Of a DNA stretch of 64,000 nt, positions 18,511 to 26,511 are shown in pieces. The notes under the pieces were generated by a model, which had not been told where the DNA came from, did no database searches, and worked only from the letters and a program-made list of their open reading frames with translations. The translations under genes were made by a program, and so were the position numbers. Numbering within the stretch: position 1 is the stretch's first letter; every line of letters begins with the position of its first letter. The stretch is from the NCBI GenBank assembly GCA_035938265.1, contig DASZHA010000009.1, positions 1 to 64,000 on the forward strand, read 5' to 3'. This DNA is from DASZHA01 sp035938265 (GTDB lineage Bacteria > Chloroflexota > Dormibacteria > DASZGP01).

Positions 18511-20316
18511 TTACTTCGCCTCCACGAAGTCCAGCAGCCCCTTGCCCAGGGGCACGATCGGATAGACGTTGGCGTCAGGGTCTATGACGAACTCCATCAG
18601 CACGGGGCCCTTGTGCTTGAGGGCCTCGTCCAGCATCCCGGGCACGTCGGCCTGCTGGTCGGTACGCATCCCCTTGATGCCGAAGGCGTCGGCGAGCTTC
18701 ATGAAGTCCGGTGCGCCACTGAGGTCGATCTGGGAGCGGATGCCGCCATAGAAGTCGTCCTGGAACTGGCGCACCATGCCCAGCGAACGGTTGTTGAGGA
18801 TCAGGATCTTGATGTCGACGTTGTGCTCCGCCGCCGTCGCCAGCTCCTGCATGTTCATCACGAAGCCACCCTCACCCGTGACGCAGAAGACGGTGCGCTC
18901 CGGCTGCGAGAACTTGGCGCCGATGGCGGCGGGGAAGGCGAACCCCATGCACCCAGTGCCGCCGGAGTTGAGGAAGAGGCCCGGCTTGTCGTAGTTGAAC
19001 CAGAGCGCGGCCCAGATCTGGTTCTGGCCGACGTCGGCGACCACAATGGCCTCCGAGTCGGTGCGCTCGTACATCGGGATCAGCACCTCCTGCGGCTGCA
19101 GCAGCCCGGTGTTGTTGACGTAGCGGACGGGGTGCTCCTCCTTCCACTGCTCGATCTGGGTCAGCCACTCCTGCTCCCATTTCTGCTCGACCATTGGGAT
19201 CAGGTCCTTGAGCACCGACTTGGCGTCGCCCACCACCGGCACCTGTGGCTTCAGGTTCTTGCCGATCTCGGCGGGGTCGATGTCGATGTGGACGATGTTC
19301 TCGACATTGGGCGCGAAGCTCTCGATCTTGGTGGTGACGCGGTCGTCGCAACGCATCCCGATCATCATCAGGAGGTCGGCGCCGTTGACCGCCTTGTTGG
19401 TGTAGCCAGCGCCCATGAAGCCGACCATCTGCAGCGCCAGCGGGTCCTGCAGCGGGAACGCACCCGTGCCCAGCAGGGTCCAGCCCACCGGGATGTTGGC
19501 CTTGTGGGAGAGCTCCATCAGCTCCTCCTCGGCGCCCGAGATCAGGACTCCGCGGCCGCACAGGATCACCGGCCGCTTGGAGTGCTTGATCAGCTCGGCG
19601 ATCTTCTGCAGCTGCACCGGGTTGCCCCGGTAGGTGGGGTTGTACGACCGCAGCCGGACCGGCGCCTCGGGGTAGACGAACTCCATGCTCGCCTGCTGGA
19701 CGTCCTTGGGCAGGTCGATCAGGACCGGCCCGGGACGGCCGGTGCGGGCGATATAGAAGGCCTCTTTGATGGTCCGGGCGAGGTCGTTGATGTCGGTGAC
19801 CAGGTAGCTGTGCTTGACCACGGACATCGTGGTCCCGATGACGTCGGACTCCTGGAAGGCGTCAGTGCCGACGGCGGTGGTGGGCACCTGCCCGGTGATG
19901 GCGACCACCGGTACCGAGTCGAGGAAGGCGGTGCAGAGACCGGTGACCATGTTCAATGCCCCGGGTCCGCTTGTGGCCCAGCACACTCCGACACTGCCGC
20001 GCTTGGCCCGGGCGTACCCGTCGGCGGCGTGGGCGGCGCCCTGCTCGTGCCGGACCAGGACGTGCTTGACCTGCTCGGCGTACTTGGGCAGGTGCTGGTA
20101 GAGGGGCAGGTTGGCGCCCCCGGGATAGCCGAAGATCGTGTCTACCCCTTCGCGCAGCAGGCACTCGATTGCGATCTCGGCGCCGGTGAGCGTCCTCGGC
20201 GTCGAGGTTTCGATCGGCTGTGTGCTGTGCGCCTCGGCCTCGCGCGCACCGGATTCGCCGGCGCCATTGGAGCCGGGGGTCGCGGCCGAGGCCTCGGGGT
20301 CGATCTCAGCGGTCAT
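18511..20316 (-). CDS. ilvB: Acetolactate synthase catalytic subunit
   Basis: 601 residues. A ThDP- and FAD-dependent enzyme that condenses two pyruvates, or pyruvate and 2-oxobutyrate. About 40 low-complexity Ser/Ala/Glu residues precede the catalytic region, which starts with LTGAEIAIECLLREGVDTIFGYPGG. The ThDP-activating glutamate is in VLVRHEQGAAHAADGYARA. The ThDP-pyrophosphate site is GDGGFxM-like but reads VTGEGGFVMNMQEL. A clear ribosome site, AGGAG, precedes the ATG. It is the first recognisable enzyme gene of the operon, 50 bases after the small ORF. Confidence 0.96.
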   Translation of the reverse strand: MTAEIDPEASAATPGSNGAGESGAREAEAHSTQPIETSTPRTLTGAEIAIECLLREGVDTIFGYPGGANLPLYQHLPKYAEQVKHVLVRHEQGAAHAADGYARAKRGSVGVCWATSGPGALNMVTGLCTAFLDSVPVVAITGQVPTTAVGTDAFQESDVIGTTMSVVKHSYLVTDINDLARTIKEAFYIARTGRPGPVLIDLPKDVQQASMEFVYPEAPVRLRSYNPTYRGNPVQLQKIAELIKHSKRPVILCGRGVLISGAEEELMELSHKANIPVGWTLLGTGAFPLQDPLALQMVGFMGAGYTNKAVNGADLLMMIGMRCDDRVTTKIESFAPNVENIVHIDIDPAEIGKNLKPQVPVVGDAKSVLKDLIPMVEQKWEQEWLTQIEQWKEEHPVRYVNNTGLLQPQEVLIPMYERTDSEAIVVADVGQNQIWAALWFNYDKPGLFLNSGGTGCMGFAFPAAIGAKFSQPERTVFCVTGEGGFVMNMQELATAAEHNVDIKILILNNRSLGMVRQFQDDFYGGIRSQIDLSGAPDFMKLADAFGIKGMRTDQQADVPGMLDEALKHKGPVLMEFVIDPDANVYPIVPLGKGLLDFVEAK

Positions 20317-20366
20317 CTCTTTCTCCTAGTGGGTTGGGAATACGACTCTGGCTCAGCCCGGTCGGG

Positions 20367-20561
20367 CTAGCCGTAGATGTTTTGGATGTCCTCGTGGGTG
20401 TGCTCGTCGGCGAGGATCTCGTGGAGCCGCTCGTCGCTGGGCTCCTTCTGGTCCCGGTCGACCTTGTCGAGGACACGGTTCACCACCCGCTCTTTGGGAG
20501 CGTGGCCCATGTCGAACATGCGCGCCTGGAGCCTCATCTTGGCCTTCTTCTTCTCGGACAT
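20367..20561 (-). CDS. Small charged protein of unknown function, first gene after the T-box
   Basis: 64 residues, very rich in Lys, Arg, Asp and Glu, with no membrane segment or signal peptide. Start and coding status rest on a near-perfect ribosome site (AGGAGG about six bases before ATG 20561), a position between the T-box terminator and ilvB, and a composition typical of real small proteins. The frame is open further upstream to 20633, but without a ribosome site. I do not recognise the family. It would be made under the same leucine control as ilvB. A leader-peptide role is unlikely, as Leu, Val and Ile codons are not clustered. Confidence 0.7.
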   Translation of the reverse strand: MSEKKKAKMRLQARMFDMGHAPKERVVNRVLDKVDRDQKEPSDERLHEILADEHTHEDIQNIYG

Positions 20562-20635
20562 CTGTGGCCTCCTGTGTAAAACCCTGTGACTTTTCGCCGC
20601 CAGGGCCTCTGGATTTAACCGGGGCTTTACCAAAC

Positions 20636-20667
20636 AAAAAAGCCCCGCCCCAACTGTTGGGACGAGA
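20636..20667 (-). terminator. Intrinsic terminator of the T-box leader
   Basis: On the minus strand a stem of about ten pairs (CTCGTCCCAA with TTGGGGCGGG, allowing G-U pairs) is followed by a run of six T. Its 5' side lies just after the T-box sequence, so antiterminator and terminator are mutually exclusive as in other transcriptional T-boxes. Confidence 0.88.
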
Positions 20668-20909
20668 CTTCAACGAAATCCCGCGGTACCACCCGGATTG
20701 CCGGCTTGCGCCGACCACTCAAGAGCTAAAACTCTATCGGTCCGATATCGAGGACCAATTCGGCCGCTGCTACTGACGACTGCGTCGCGTTCGGTCGGCT
20801 GCTCGGGGGCGAGTTCAGACTCCTTTTTGACTGCCGGCTTCCACCTGACCCGGCTCGCTGTAGCCCTTTGGGCGCCCTAGTACTCCCCGTCAAAGCTCTA
20901 TTCAGTTGT
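20636..20909 (-). promoter_or_regulatory. T-box riboswitch, predicted tRNA-Leu specific
   Basis: The minus-strand leader has Stem I landmarks: GGGGAGTA, AGCGAGCCGGG and GGTGGAAGCC. It ends in the T-box GGGTGGTACCGCGG at 20681-20694, just before a terminator. The specifier is predicted to be CTC (Leu) at 20811-20813, following GAA as is common. The UGGU of the T-box would pair with the ACCA end of an uncharged tRNA whose discriminator base is A, as in tRNA-Leu. Uncharged tRNA should therefore stabilise the antiterminator and turn on the small ORF and ilvB-N-C-leuA-C-D-B-cimA. With its promoter it fills most of the 447 bases between 20561 and 21009. Confidence 0.93.
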
Positions 20910-20915
20910 CGTGCG

Positions 20916-20944
20916 ATCTTATCGGAGACCTATCAATGTGTCAA
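20916..20944 (-). promoter_or_regulatory. Canonical promoter of the T-box/ilv-leu operon
   Basis: TTGACA (20944-20939), a spacer of exactly 17 bases, then TAAGAT (20921-20916). A start near 20909 would lead straight into the T-box Stem I. This is the best sigma-70-type promoter in the window and contrasts with the -10-only spacing seen at many single genes. Confidence 0.88.
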
Positions 20945-20996
20945 CGAATCTGGGCGAGTTCGAACTAACCCCGCCCACGGGCCCGTAACCCTCCGT

Positions 20997-21002
20997 TACT
21001 AT
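20997..21002 (+). promoter_or_regulatory. -10 element of the Crp/Fnr gene (leaderless type)
   Basis: TACTAT followed by six bases and GTG 21009. No ribosome site precedes that GTG, supporting a leaderless messenger. Confidence 0.55.
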
Positions 21003-21008
21003 CCGACT

Positions 21009-21716
21009 GTGGCGGTGAAGCGGAGGGGCGTGGCGGTCCTTGCCGAGACCGACGTTCAAGAGGAACCCTTTCTCGGCAACCTGACCGCGCCAGAGGTGGA
21101 GACGCTCAGGGCCCTGGGGCGGCGCCAGCGCTACCCCAAGGGGGCGACCCTGTTCGTCGAGGGCGATCGTGCCGACCGCGTGATCGTGATCACCGAGGGC
21201 CGGGTCAAGATCTCGATCCTGACGCCCGACGGCAAGGAGGTGGTGCTGGCGGTCCGCGGCGGCGGGGACCTGGTCGGCGATCAGGGCTTCCTCGACGGCG
21301 CGCCCCGGTCGGCCACGGCCACCGCGATGGACCCCGTCGACGCCCTGCTGATCCCCGCCGGCGAGTTCACTCTCTTCCTGGAGCAGCACGCCCGGGTCGC
21401 CCTCCTCCTGCTCAAGATGCTCAGCCGCCGCCTTCGCGACGCGGACGCCAAGCGCGCCGAGTTCGCCGCCTACGACACCGTGGGTCGCGTCGCCAGCCGC
21501 CTGGTGGAGATGGCCGGAAGGTTCGGTGAAAACGAGGCCGCCGGCATCAGGATCAACCTCCCCCTGACCCAGGAGGAGCTGGCCGGCTGGACCGGCTCAT
21601 CGCGCGAGGCGGTCAGCAAGGCGCTGGGCATGCTGCGGTCGCTGGGTTGGATCGAGACCCACCGCCGGGGCATCACCATCGTCGACATCGACGGCCTCCG
21701 CAACCGCGCCACCTGA
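21009..21716 (+). CDS. Crp/Fnr-family transcription regulator
   Basis: 235 residues from GTG 21009; a second GTG at 21030, with GGAGG close by, is the alternative. The N-terminal domain is a cyclic-nucleotide-binding barrel (KGATLFVEGDRADRVIVITEG) whose phosphate cassette keeps the Arg-Ser pair (APRSATA), while the cassette glutamate appears as Asp (VGDQG). The C-terminal winged helix-turn-helix is clear in LPLTQEELAGWTGSSREAVSK. There is no Fnr-type cysteine cluster. With five cyclase domains in the window, cAMP is a plausible ligand. It diverges from the T-box operon, with its promoter region about 50 bases away. Confidence 0.93.
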   Translation: MAVKRRGVAVLAETDVQEEPFLGNLTAPEVETLRALGRRQRYPKGATLFVEGDRADRVIVITEGRVKISILTPDGKEVVLAVRGGGDLVGDQGFLDGAPRSATATAMDPVDALLIPAGEFTLFLEQHARVALLLLKMLSRRLRDADAKRAEFAAYDTVGRVASRLVEMAGRFGENEAAGIRINLPLTQEELAGWTGSSREAVSKALGMLRSLGWIETHRRGITIVDIDGLRNRAT

Positions 21717-21748
21717 GCTACCCGCCGCCCCCGAGCGGTGGATGTATG

Positions 21749-21763
21749 CGTAAAAGTGCACAC
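21749..21763. repeat. Intergenic motif CGTAAAAGTGCACAC (copy 1)
   Basis: A 14-base core, CGTAAA-A/T-GTGCACA, occurs here between the Crp/Fnr and thioesterase genes and again at 26486-26499, upstream of the first cyclase-ATPase gene. In both places GATG lies a few bases before it and CTGTTC shortly after. It may be an operator or a chance pair. Confidence 0.35.
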
Positions 21764-21866
21764 TCGGGCTGTTCTATAGGGAACTGAACTCGCCCCACTT
21801 CGCGGCCATAGTGGTGGCCGAAGCCCTGCAGCCACCGGATCGCCAGCTCCGGCCTTAGAGGAAGGG

Positions 21867-23069
21867 GTGCGGCGGACCGTCCCGCCACGAGCTGCGGGGC
21901 TTCTTCAACATACAACGGGGTTAGAAGTGATCCACGCAGCCACGGGTAGTAAACCAGGGGAGGAACCCGTCGCCGACACCGGCGACCGCAAGAAGATCTG
22001 GCGGGAGCCGGTACGCGGCTCCTATCCCGATCCCCGGATCTTCCAGCTGTCCGGGATGGACCAGCTGCGGTCGTGCATGGTCGGCGGGTGGCCACGGCCG
22101 CCAATGTCGCATCTCACCGGCCTCTCCTTCAGCCACGCCGATGAGACCGAGACGATGATGGAGCAGCCGGCGTCGGGCTGGTTCCTCTCGTCCCAGGGGG
22201 TGATTCCCGGGGGCTTCCTGGCGATCGTGGCTGACGCCGCCTTCGGAGCCGCCATCACGTCCAGGCTGCCGGCGCGGACGCCTTTCACCACCTCCGAGAT
22301 CTCGCTCAATTTCATCAAGCCCGCCACCACCAGGAGCCGCATCCTCCGCGCGCGGGGCACCGCCCTTCACGTCGGCCGTGACACCGCCCTGGCCGAATGC
22401 GTCGTCGAGGACGGCGACGGCACGATCCTGGCCCACGGCACCACGCGCTGCGTGATTCTCGACCAGCTCCCCCCGGTCGACGGCGGCGACGGCGCCGAGA
22501 TCACCCTGCAGGAGTTCTTGGAAGCGTCCCCGCCAAATCCCTCAGTGGAGTACGACAGCCCCAGCCCCTACCTGCGCCCGGTCAAGGGCGAGCCGTTGTC
22601 GGCGGCGACGTGGGAGGAGCTGAGTGGACGCGAGATCCTGGAACGTCAGATCGCGGGCGAGCTGCCGATGCCGCCCATCCACCACCTCACGGGGATGCGC
22701 CCCACGTCGGTGGGCGACGGACAGGCGACCTTCGTTCTCCCCTGCACCGCGTGGCTGACCAGCGGCTTCGGCACCATCCAGGGCGGCGTCGGCGCCATGC
22801 TGGCCTACTCGGCGCTGGCCTCTGCGATCCAGTCGACCACCGAGGCCGGAACCGCCCATCTTCCCGTGGACCTCAAGGTGAACTACGTGCGGCCCGCCTA
22901 CCCCGATCCCTCCGGCCGCGACCTGTGCGCCGAGGGTCGGGTCGTGCACCGTGGTCGCAGCCTTCGCGTCGCGGACGCCGAGGTGCGCAACCCCGACGGC
23001 AAGCTGGTCGCGGTGGCGCGGGGCACGTCGATGCTGCTCCCCGGCCAGTCAGCCTGGGCGGCGGCCTGA
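21867..23069 (+). CDS. Tandem hotdog-fold (PaaI-like) thioesterase
   Basis: 400 residues with two PaaI-type hotdog domains in one chain, roughly residues 65-190 and 265-395. Each has the family pattern around a Gly-rich turn: QGVIPGGFLAIVADAAFG in the first, FGTIQGGVGAMLAYSALA in the second. Such enzymes hydrolyse acyl-CoA thioesters; the two halves would form a pseudo-dimer. The substrate is unknown. GTG 21867 follows AGAGG and is taken as start; GTG 21927 is possible and would remove a segment with no clear fold. It follows the Crp/Fnr gene after 150 bases, which hold one shared motif and nothing else I recognise. Confidence 0.82.
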   Translation: MRRTVPPRAAGLLQHTTGLEVIHAATGSKPGEEPVADTGDRKKIWREPVRGSYPDPRIFQLSGMDQLRSCMVGGWPRPPMSHLTGLSFSHADETETMMEQPASGWFLSSQGVIPGGFLAIVADAAFGAAITSRLPARTPFTTSEISLNFIKPATTRSRILRARGTALHVGRDTALAECVVEDGDGTILAHGTTRCVILDQLPPVDGGDGAEITLQEFLEASPPNPSVEYDSPSPYLRPVKGEPLSAATWEELSGREILERQIAGELPMPPIHHLTGMRPTSVGDGQATFVLPCTAWLTSGFGTIQGGVGAMLAYSALASAIQSTTEAGTAHLPVDLKVNYVRPAYPDPSGRDLCAEGRVVHRGRSLRVADAEVRNPDGKLVAVARGTSMLLPGQSAWAAA

Positions 23070-23085
23070 CCCCGAGACCCGGCCG

Positions 23086-26000
23086 CTAGCCCAGCCCGGC
23101 CGCCTCGCGGAGCCGGTCAGCTCGCTTGCTCCAGAATGGGCCTGCGCCGAATCGGCCGTAGAGCTCGACGGCGGCGTCGAACTCCTGGTCTGCGCCCGAA
23201 TCGCCGGTCCGCGCGAGGGCCGTACCCCACCCCAGGTGGGCCTCGGCCTCCTCAAACGGTGCCGGGTAGTCGCGCCGCAGGGCAACCGTCCTGGTGTAGA
23301 GCTCGGTGGCCCGCTCGATGTCGCCCTTCAGGGCGGCGATACCTGCCTGGGCCAGCGTGAAGCCGGCCTCAGCGCCACGCCAGTCCTGGTCGGCGGGGAC
23401 CATGGCTCGCAGCTCCTCCAGCCGGTCGGCGGCGGCATCGGCCTGACCCAGGTCGAGGTAGGCCAGCGCCAGCTGCGCCCGCCCCCAGACATCGCTGTAG
23501 CGCCAGTGAATCTGCTCCAGGGAGCCGACGTAGGTCTCCAGCGCGCCCACCGCCTCCTCGGCCTTGCCCTGCAGGCGCATGATCCGCCCCTGCCAGCCCA
23601 GGCTGCCCAGCCCACTGATCTGGTCGCCGATCATCCTGCCGACCTCGCCCCAGCGCTGGGCGGCGTCCAGGGCCCGGTTGGTGTCGCCGCGCGCCAGGGC
23701 GATGCCCATCTCGTAGAAGTCGCGGGTGGTGCCGACGGCATCCGGCAGCAGCAGCTCGGCGCGGTCGAGGTTGCCCTGGAGCAGGTCGTTGTGGAGCCGG
23801 GTGCCCACCAGCATGTGACGCTGCTGGGGCGCCTGCGCCGAGCGGGGCGCGGCGAGCTCCTTGGCGATCCAGGCCTCGGAGTCGACCGGGTCCTCGAGCC
23901 AGTTGGCCTGCTGCGCCCGCATCCACGCTGCCAGGAACGCGGCCAGGACGTGGTTCAGCTCGTTGGCCTCTCCCCAGGCCCGCTCGATGACGCGGCAGCC
24001 CTCGTCCAAGTGGCCGGCGTTGAACAGGTTCCAACCATGGAGGACGGCGGCATTTGCCCACAGCGCGCGGTTGTTGAGGCGATCGCCAATCTCCATCGCC
24101 CGGGCCGACCGATCGATTCCGTCCAGCGCCTGTCCCTTCCAGACCGCGATCGACGCCAGCCCCAGCTGGACATATCCCATGGTGGCCCGCTCGGGCCCGG
24201 GCGCCAGGATCGCCTCCGCCTGGCGGTAGTGCTCCTCGGCGACCGGGATACGGATCATCTGCGGCTCGGGGAAGCCCGAGATGTTGCGGCCCAGCTTGGA
24301 GTGGACGCGTGCCACGCGGTTGGGCTGCTGCAGCTCCTCGTAGATCTGCAGCGCCCGCTCCAGATGGCGGGTGCCCTTCTGGTAGTCGATACCCGTCAGG
24401 AAGAGAAGGTCGCCCACCCCCTCGAGGAGCCCGGCCCGCATCGGCCGGTCGACCTGGGCCTCGTCCATCAGCTCCAGCGCGCCCTGCAGGTGGGCGGCGG
24501 CCTCCTCGTAGGCAAAGCCCTCGGAGGCGGCGCGACCGGCACTGAGGCAATACTGAATAGCCTTCTCGGGGTCGGCCGCGGCACCGGCCATGCGGTAGTG
24601 CACCGCCAGCGCGGCAATGTGGCGGCTGAGGTCCCCTCCCCTGGTCGCCTCGATGGCCTCGGCGGCGCGGAGGTGCAGCCGCTGCTTGCGCGGCAGGCTG
24701 AGCTCGTCGTAGAGCGTCTGCCGGACCAGGGCGTGACTGAAGGTGTAGGCCAGCACCCCGCGGCCGACGACCTCGGCGATGACCTGGTGCTGGAGCGCCT
24801 CCTCGATCGCCGACAGCAGGGCATCCTCGCCGAGACCGGTCATGGGCTCGAGGATCGCGAGGTCGAACTCGCGGCCCAGCACGGCGGCGTGGGCCAGGAC
24901 GATGTTGGTCTCCTCCGAGAGCCGCGACAGCCGGCGGCCGATGACCTCGCGCACGCTTTCCGGGATGCCCATCATCTCGGCGCTGGCGCGGATGCGGCTG
25001 ACCCAGGTGCCGGAGTCGTCCTGGTAGATGACGCCGGTCTCGATCAGGTGGCGCAGGATCTCCTCGATGAAGAACGGGTTGCCCTCGGTCTCCGACTGGA
25101 TCGTCTCCGCGAACAGCCGGTCGGGGTCGTCCATCTTGTGGAGGGCCAGCGAGTCCAGCATCGCGGTCACCCCCTCCGGCGTGAGGCCACGAATCGCGAT
25201 CCGCGCGTAGAGGCGGTCCCGCCGCAGGCCCGCGAGCATCTCCGAGAGCGGGTGGCGGCGGTCGAGCTCGACCTCGCGGTACGTGCCCAGGATCATCAGC
25301 GGAGAGTGCTCCGACGCGCGCAGGAGGTGGCTGAGGAGAAGCAGGGTCGGCTTGTCCGCCCACTGCAGGTCGTCGAGGACCAGGAGCGTGGGGGCCGAGC
25401 GGGCGAGGTCGGTCAGCAGTACGCGGATCGCCTCGAAGAGGCGATAGCGCTCCGTCTCCGGGTCGGACCGCGGGGTGCGGACGGCGGGCACCCGCTCGCT
25501 CAGCTCGGGGAGCAGACGCACCAGCTCCGGCAGCGAGGGCCCGATGCGGGCATGGATCTCGTCCGTTGACCAGGACTCGACGCACTGCCGCAACGCCTCG
25601 ACGAACGGCTGGTAGGGAACCACGCCCTCCTCGTCGCAGTGCCCGTAGAGGACCAGGCCACCGGCGTCGATAACGGTCTTGGCCAGCTCGGTGGCGGTGC
25701 GGGTCTTGCCGATGCCGGGCTCCCCGGCGAGGAGCACGGTCTGCCGGTGACCGCCTCGGGCCACCTCCCAGTGATGTTCCAACGCCTCGATCACGTCATC
25801 GCGGCCCACGTAGGCGGAGCGGTAGTTGGTCCGGAGGGGGGTGGGCAGCTTGCCCGTCGGCCTGGAGACCGGGACCCACTGGATCTCGAAGGACGTCACC
25901 CTGCCCGCGATGCCCTTGAGCTCAAGTTCGCCCAGCGGGCGGAATTCGTAGCCACCCCGGGAGCCGACCAGGCTGCGGAGGACTTCGGACGCCAGGATCT

Positions 26001-26448
26001 GGCCGCCCTCGGCCACGTCGCAGAGGCGCTTGGCGATGTTCACCGAGGTCCCGAAGTAGTCCTCCTCGTCGTGGATCGGCTCGCCTACGTTGAGGCCGAT
26101 GCGTACCTGCATCAGGTGCTCGGGGTCCTGGTCCTGGTTGTGGCGGGCGACCGCCTGCTGCATGCCGACGGAGCAGGCGATGGCGTCCACGGCGCTGGGA
26201 AAGATCACCATCAGGCCGTCGCCGAGGTTCTTGACCTCCTGCCCGCCGCGGCTGGCGACCGCCCCCCGGAGGAGCCGGAAGTGCGCGCGGCGCAGCTGCT
26301 CGGCGAGGTCATCCCCCAGCCGGTCCAGCATCTCGGTGGAGCCCACAAGGTCGGTGAAGAGCATGGTGACGGTGCCGGGGCCGGTCATGGCCCGCGGCGC
26401 GGCGGCGGCGACCGGCCGCGGTTCGGTCTGGAAAGCCGGGTCTTCCAT
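23086..26448 (-). CDS. Class III cyclase-ATPase-TPR regulator (paralogue 1)
   Basis: 1120 residues. Residues 22-190 are a class III cyclase domain with metal Asp33 (FTDLVGST), Lys and Asp in VKNLGDG, and an intact SVNIAKRL whose Asn137 and Arg are the transition-state pair, so activity as an adenylyl cyclase is likely. An AAA/STAND-type ATPase follows, with P-loop GEPGIGKT near 245 and Walker B LLVLDDLQWADKP. The C-terminal half is a long helical, TPR-like array. This layout is known from large signalling ATPases of actinobacteria and relatives; ligands are unknown. ATG 26448 lies eight bases after TAGGGT. It is 73% of a tandem pair by layout, next to its paralogue downstream of aroA. Confidence 0.9.
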   Translation of the reverse strand: MEDPAFQTEPRPVAAAAPRAMTGPGTVTMLFTDLVGSTEMLDRLGDDLAEQLRRAHFRLLRGAVASRGGQEVKNLGDGLMVIFPSAVDAIACSVGMQQAVARHNQDQDPEHLMQVRIGLNVGEPIHDEEDYFGTSVNIAKRLCDVAEGGQILASEVLRSLVGSRGGYEFRPLGELELKGIAGRVTSFEIQWVPVSRPTGKLPTPLRTNYRSAYVGRDDVIEALEHHWEVARGGHRQTVLLAGEPGIGKTRTATELAKTVIDAGGLVLYGHCDEEGVVPYQPFVEALRQCVESWSTDEIHARIGPSLPELVRLLPELSERVPAVRTPRSDPETERYRLFEAIRVLLTDLARSAPTLLVLDDLQWADKPTLLLLSHLLRASEHSPLMILGTYREVELDRRHPLSEMLAGLRRDRLYARIAIRGLTPEGVTAMLDSLALHKMDDPDRLFAETIQSETEGNPFFIEEILRHLIETGVIYQDDSGTWVSRIRASAEMMGIPESVREVIGRRLSRLSEETNIVLAHAAVLGREFDLAILEPMTGLGEDALLSAIEEALQHQVIAEVVGRGVLAYTFSHALVRQTLYDELSLPRKQRLHLRAAEAIEATRGGDLSRHIAALAVHYRMAGAAADPEKAIQYCLSAGRAASEGFAYEEAAAHLQGALELMDEAQVDRPMRAGLLEGVGDLLFLTGIDYQKGTRHLERALQIYEELQQPNRVARVHSKLGRNISGFPEPQMIRIPVAEEHYRQAEAILAPGPERATMGYVQLGLASIAVWKGQALDGIDRSARAMEIGDRLNNRALWANAAVLHGWNLFNAGHLDEGCRVIERAWGEANELNHVLAAFLAAWMRAQQANWLEDPVDSEAWIAKELAAPRSAQAPQQRHMLVGTRLHNDLLQGNLDRAELLLPDAVGTTRDFYEMGIALARGDTNRALDAAQRWGEVGRMIGDQISGLGSLGWQGRIMRLQGKAEEAVGALETYVGSLEQIHWRYSDVWGRAQLALAYLDLGQADAAADRLEELRAMVPADQDWRGAEAGFTLAQAGIAALKGDIERATELYTRTVALRRDYPAPFEEAEAHLGWGTALARTGDSGADQEFDAAVELYGRFGAGPFWSKRADRLREAAGLG

Positions 26449-26456
26449 CTGAGCTG

Positions 26457-26462
26457 ACCCTA
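26457..26462 (-). promoter_or_regulatory. -10 element of cyclase-ATPase paralogue 1
   Basis: TAGGGT on the minus strand, eight bases before ATG 26448, with no ribosome site between. A near-leaderless messenger is likely. Confidence 0.4.
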
Positions 26463-26485
26463 GCGGGAAGGGCTCACGGATGCCA

Positions 26486-26500
26486 CGTAAATGTGCACAG
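26486..26500. repeat. Intergenic motif CGTAAATGTGCACAG (copy 2)
   Basis: Second copy of the core described at 21749. It lies 38-52 bases upstream of the ATG of cyclase-ATPase paralogue 1, in the 63-base gap between the two paralogues. Confidence 0.35.
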
Positions 26501-26511
26501 CTGTTCGGGCG

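Noticed and set aside
18613..20370. Long plus-strand open frame of 585 codons over ilvB
   Set aside because: Antisense to an unmistakable ilvB; its composition (His, Gly, Asp, Val rich) is what high-GC codons give on the opposite strand.
20562..20940. Classic leader-peptide attenuator before ilvB
   Set aside because: The leader lacks a run of Leu/Val/Ile codons and instead has the T-box sequence and Stem I landmarks.
22951..25569. 872-codon plus-strand frame over the first cyclase-ATPase gene
   Set aside because: Overlaps a gene with intact cyclase and P-loop motifs; no domain in the plus-strand translation.
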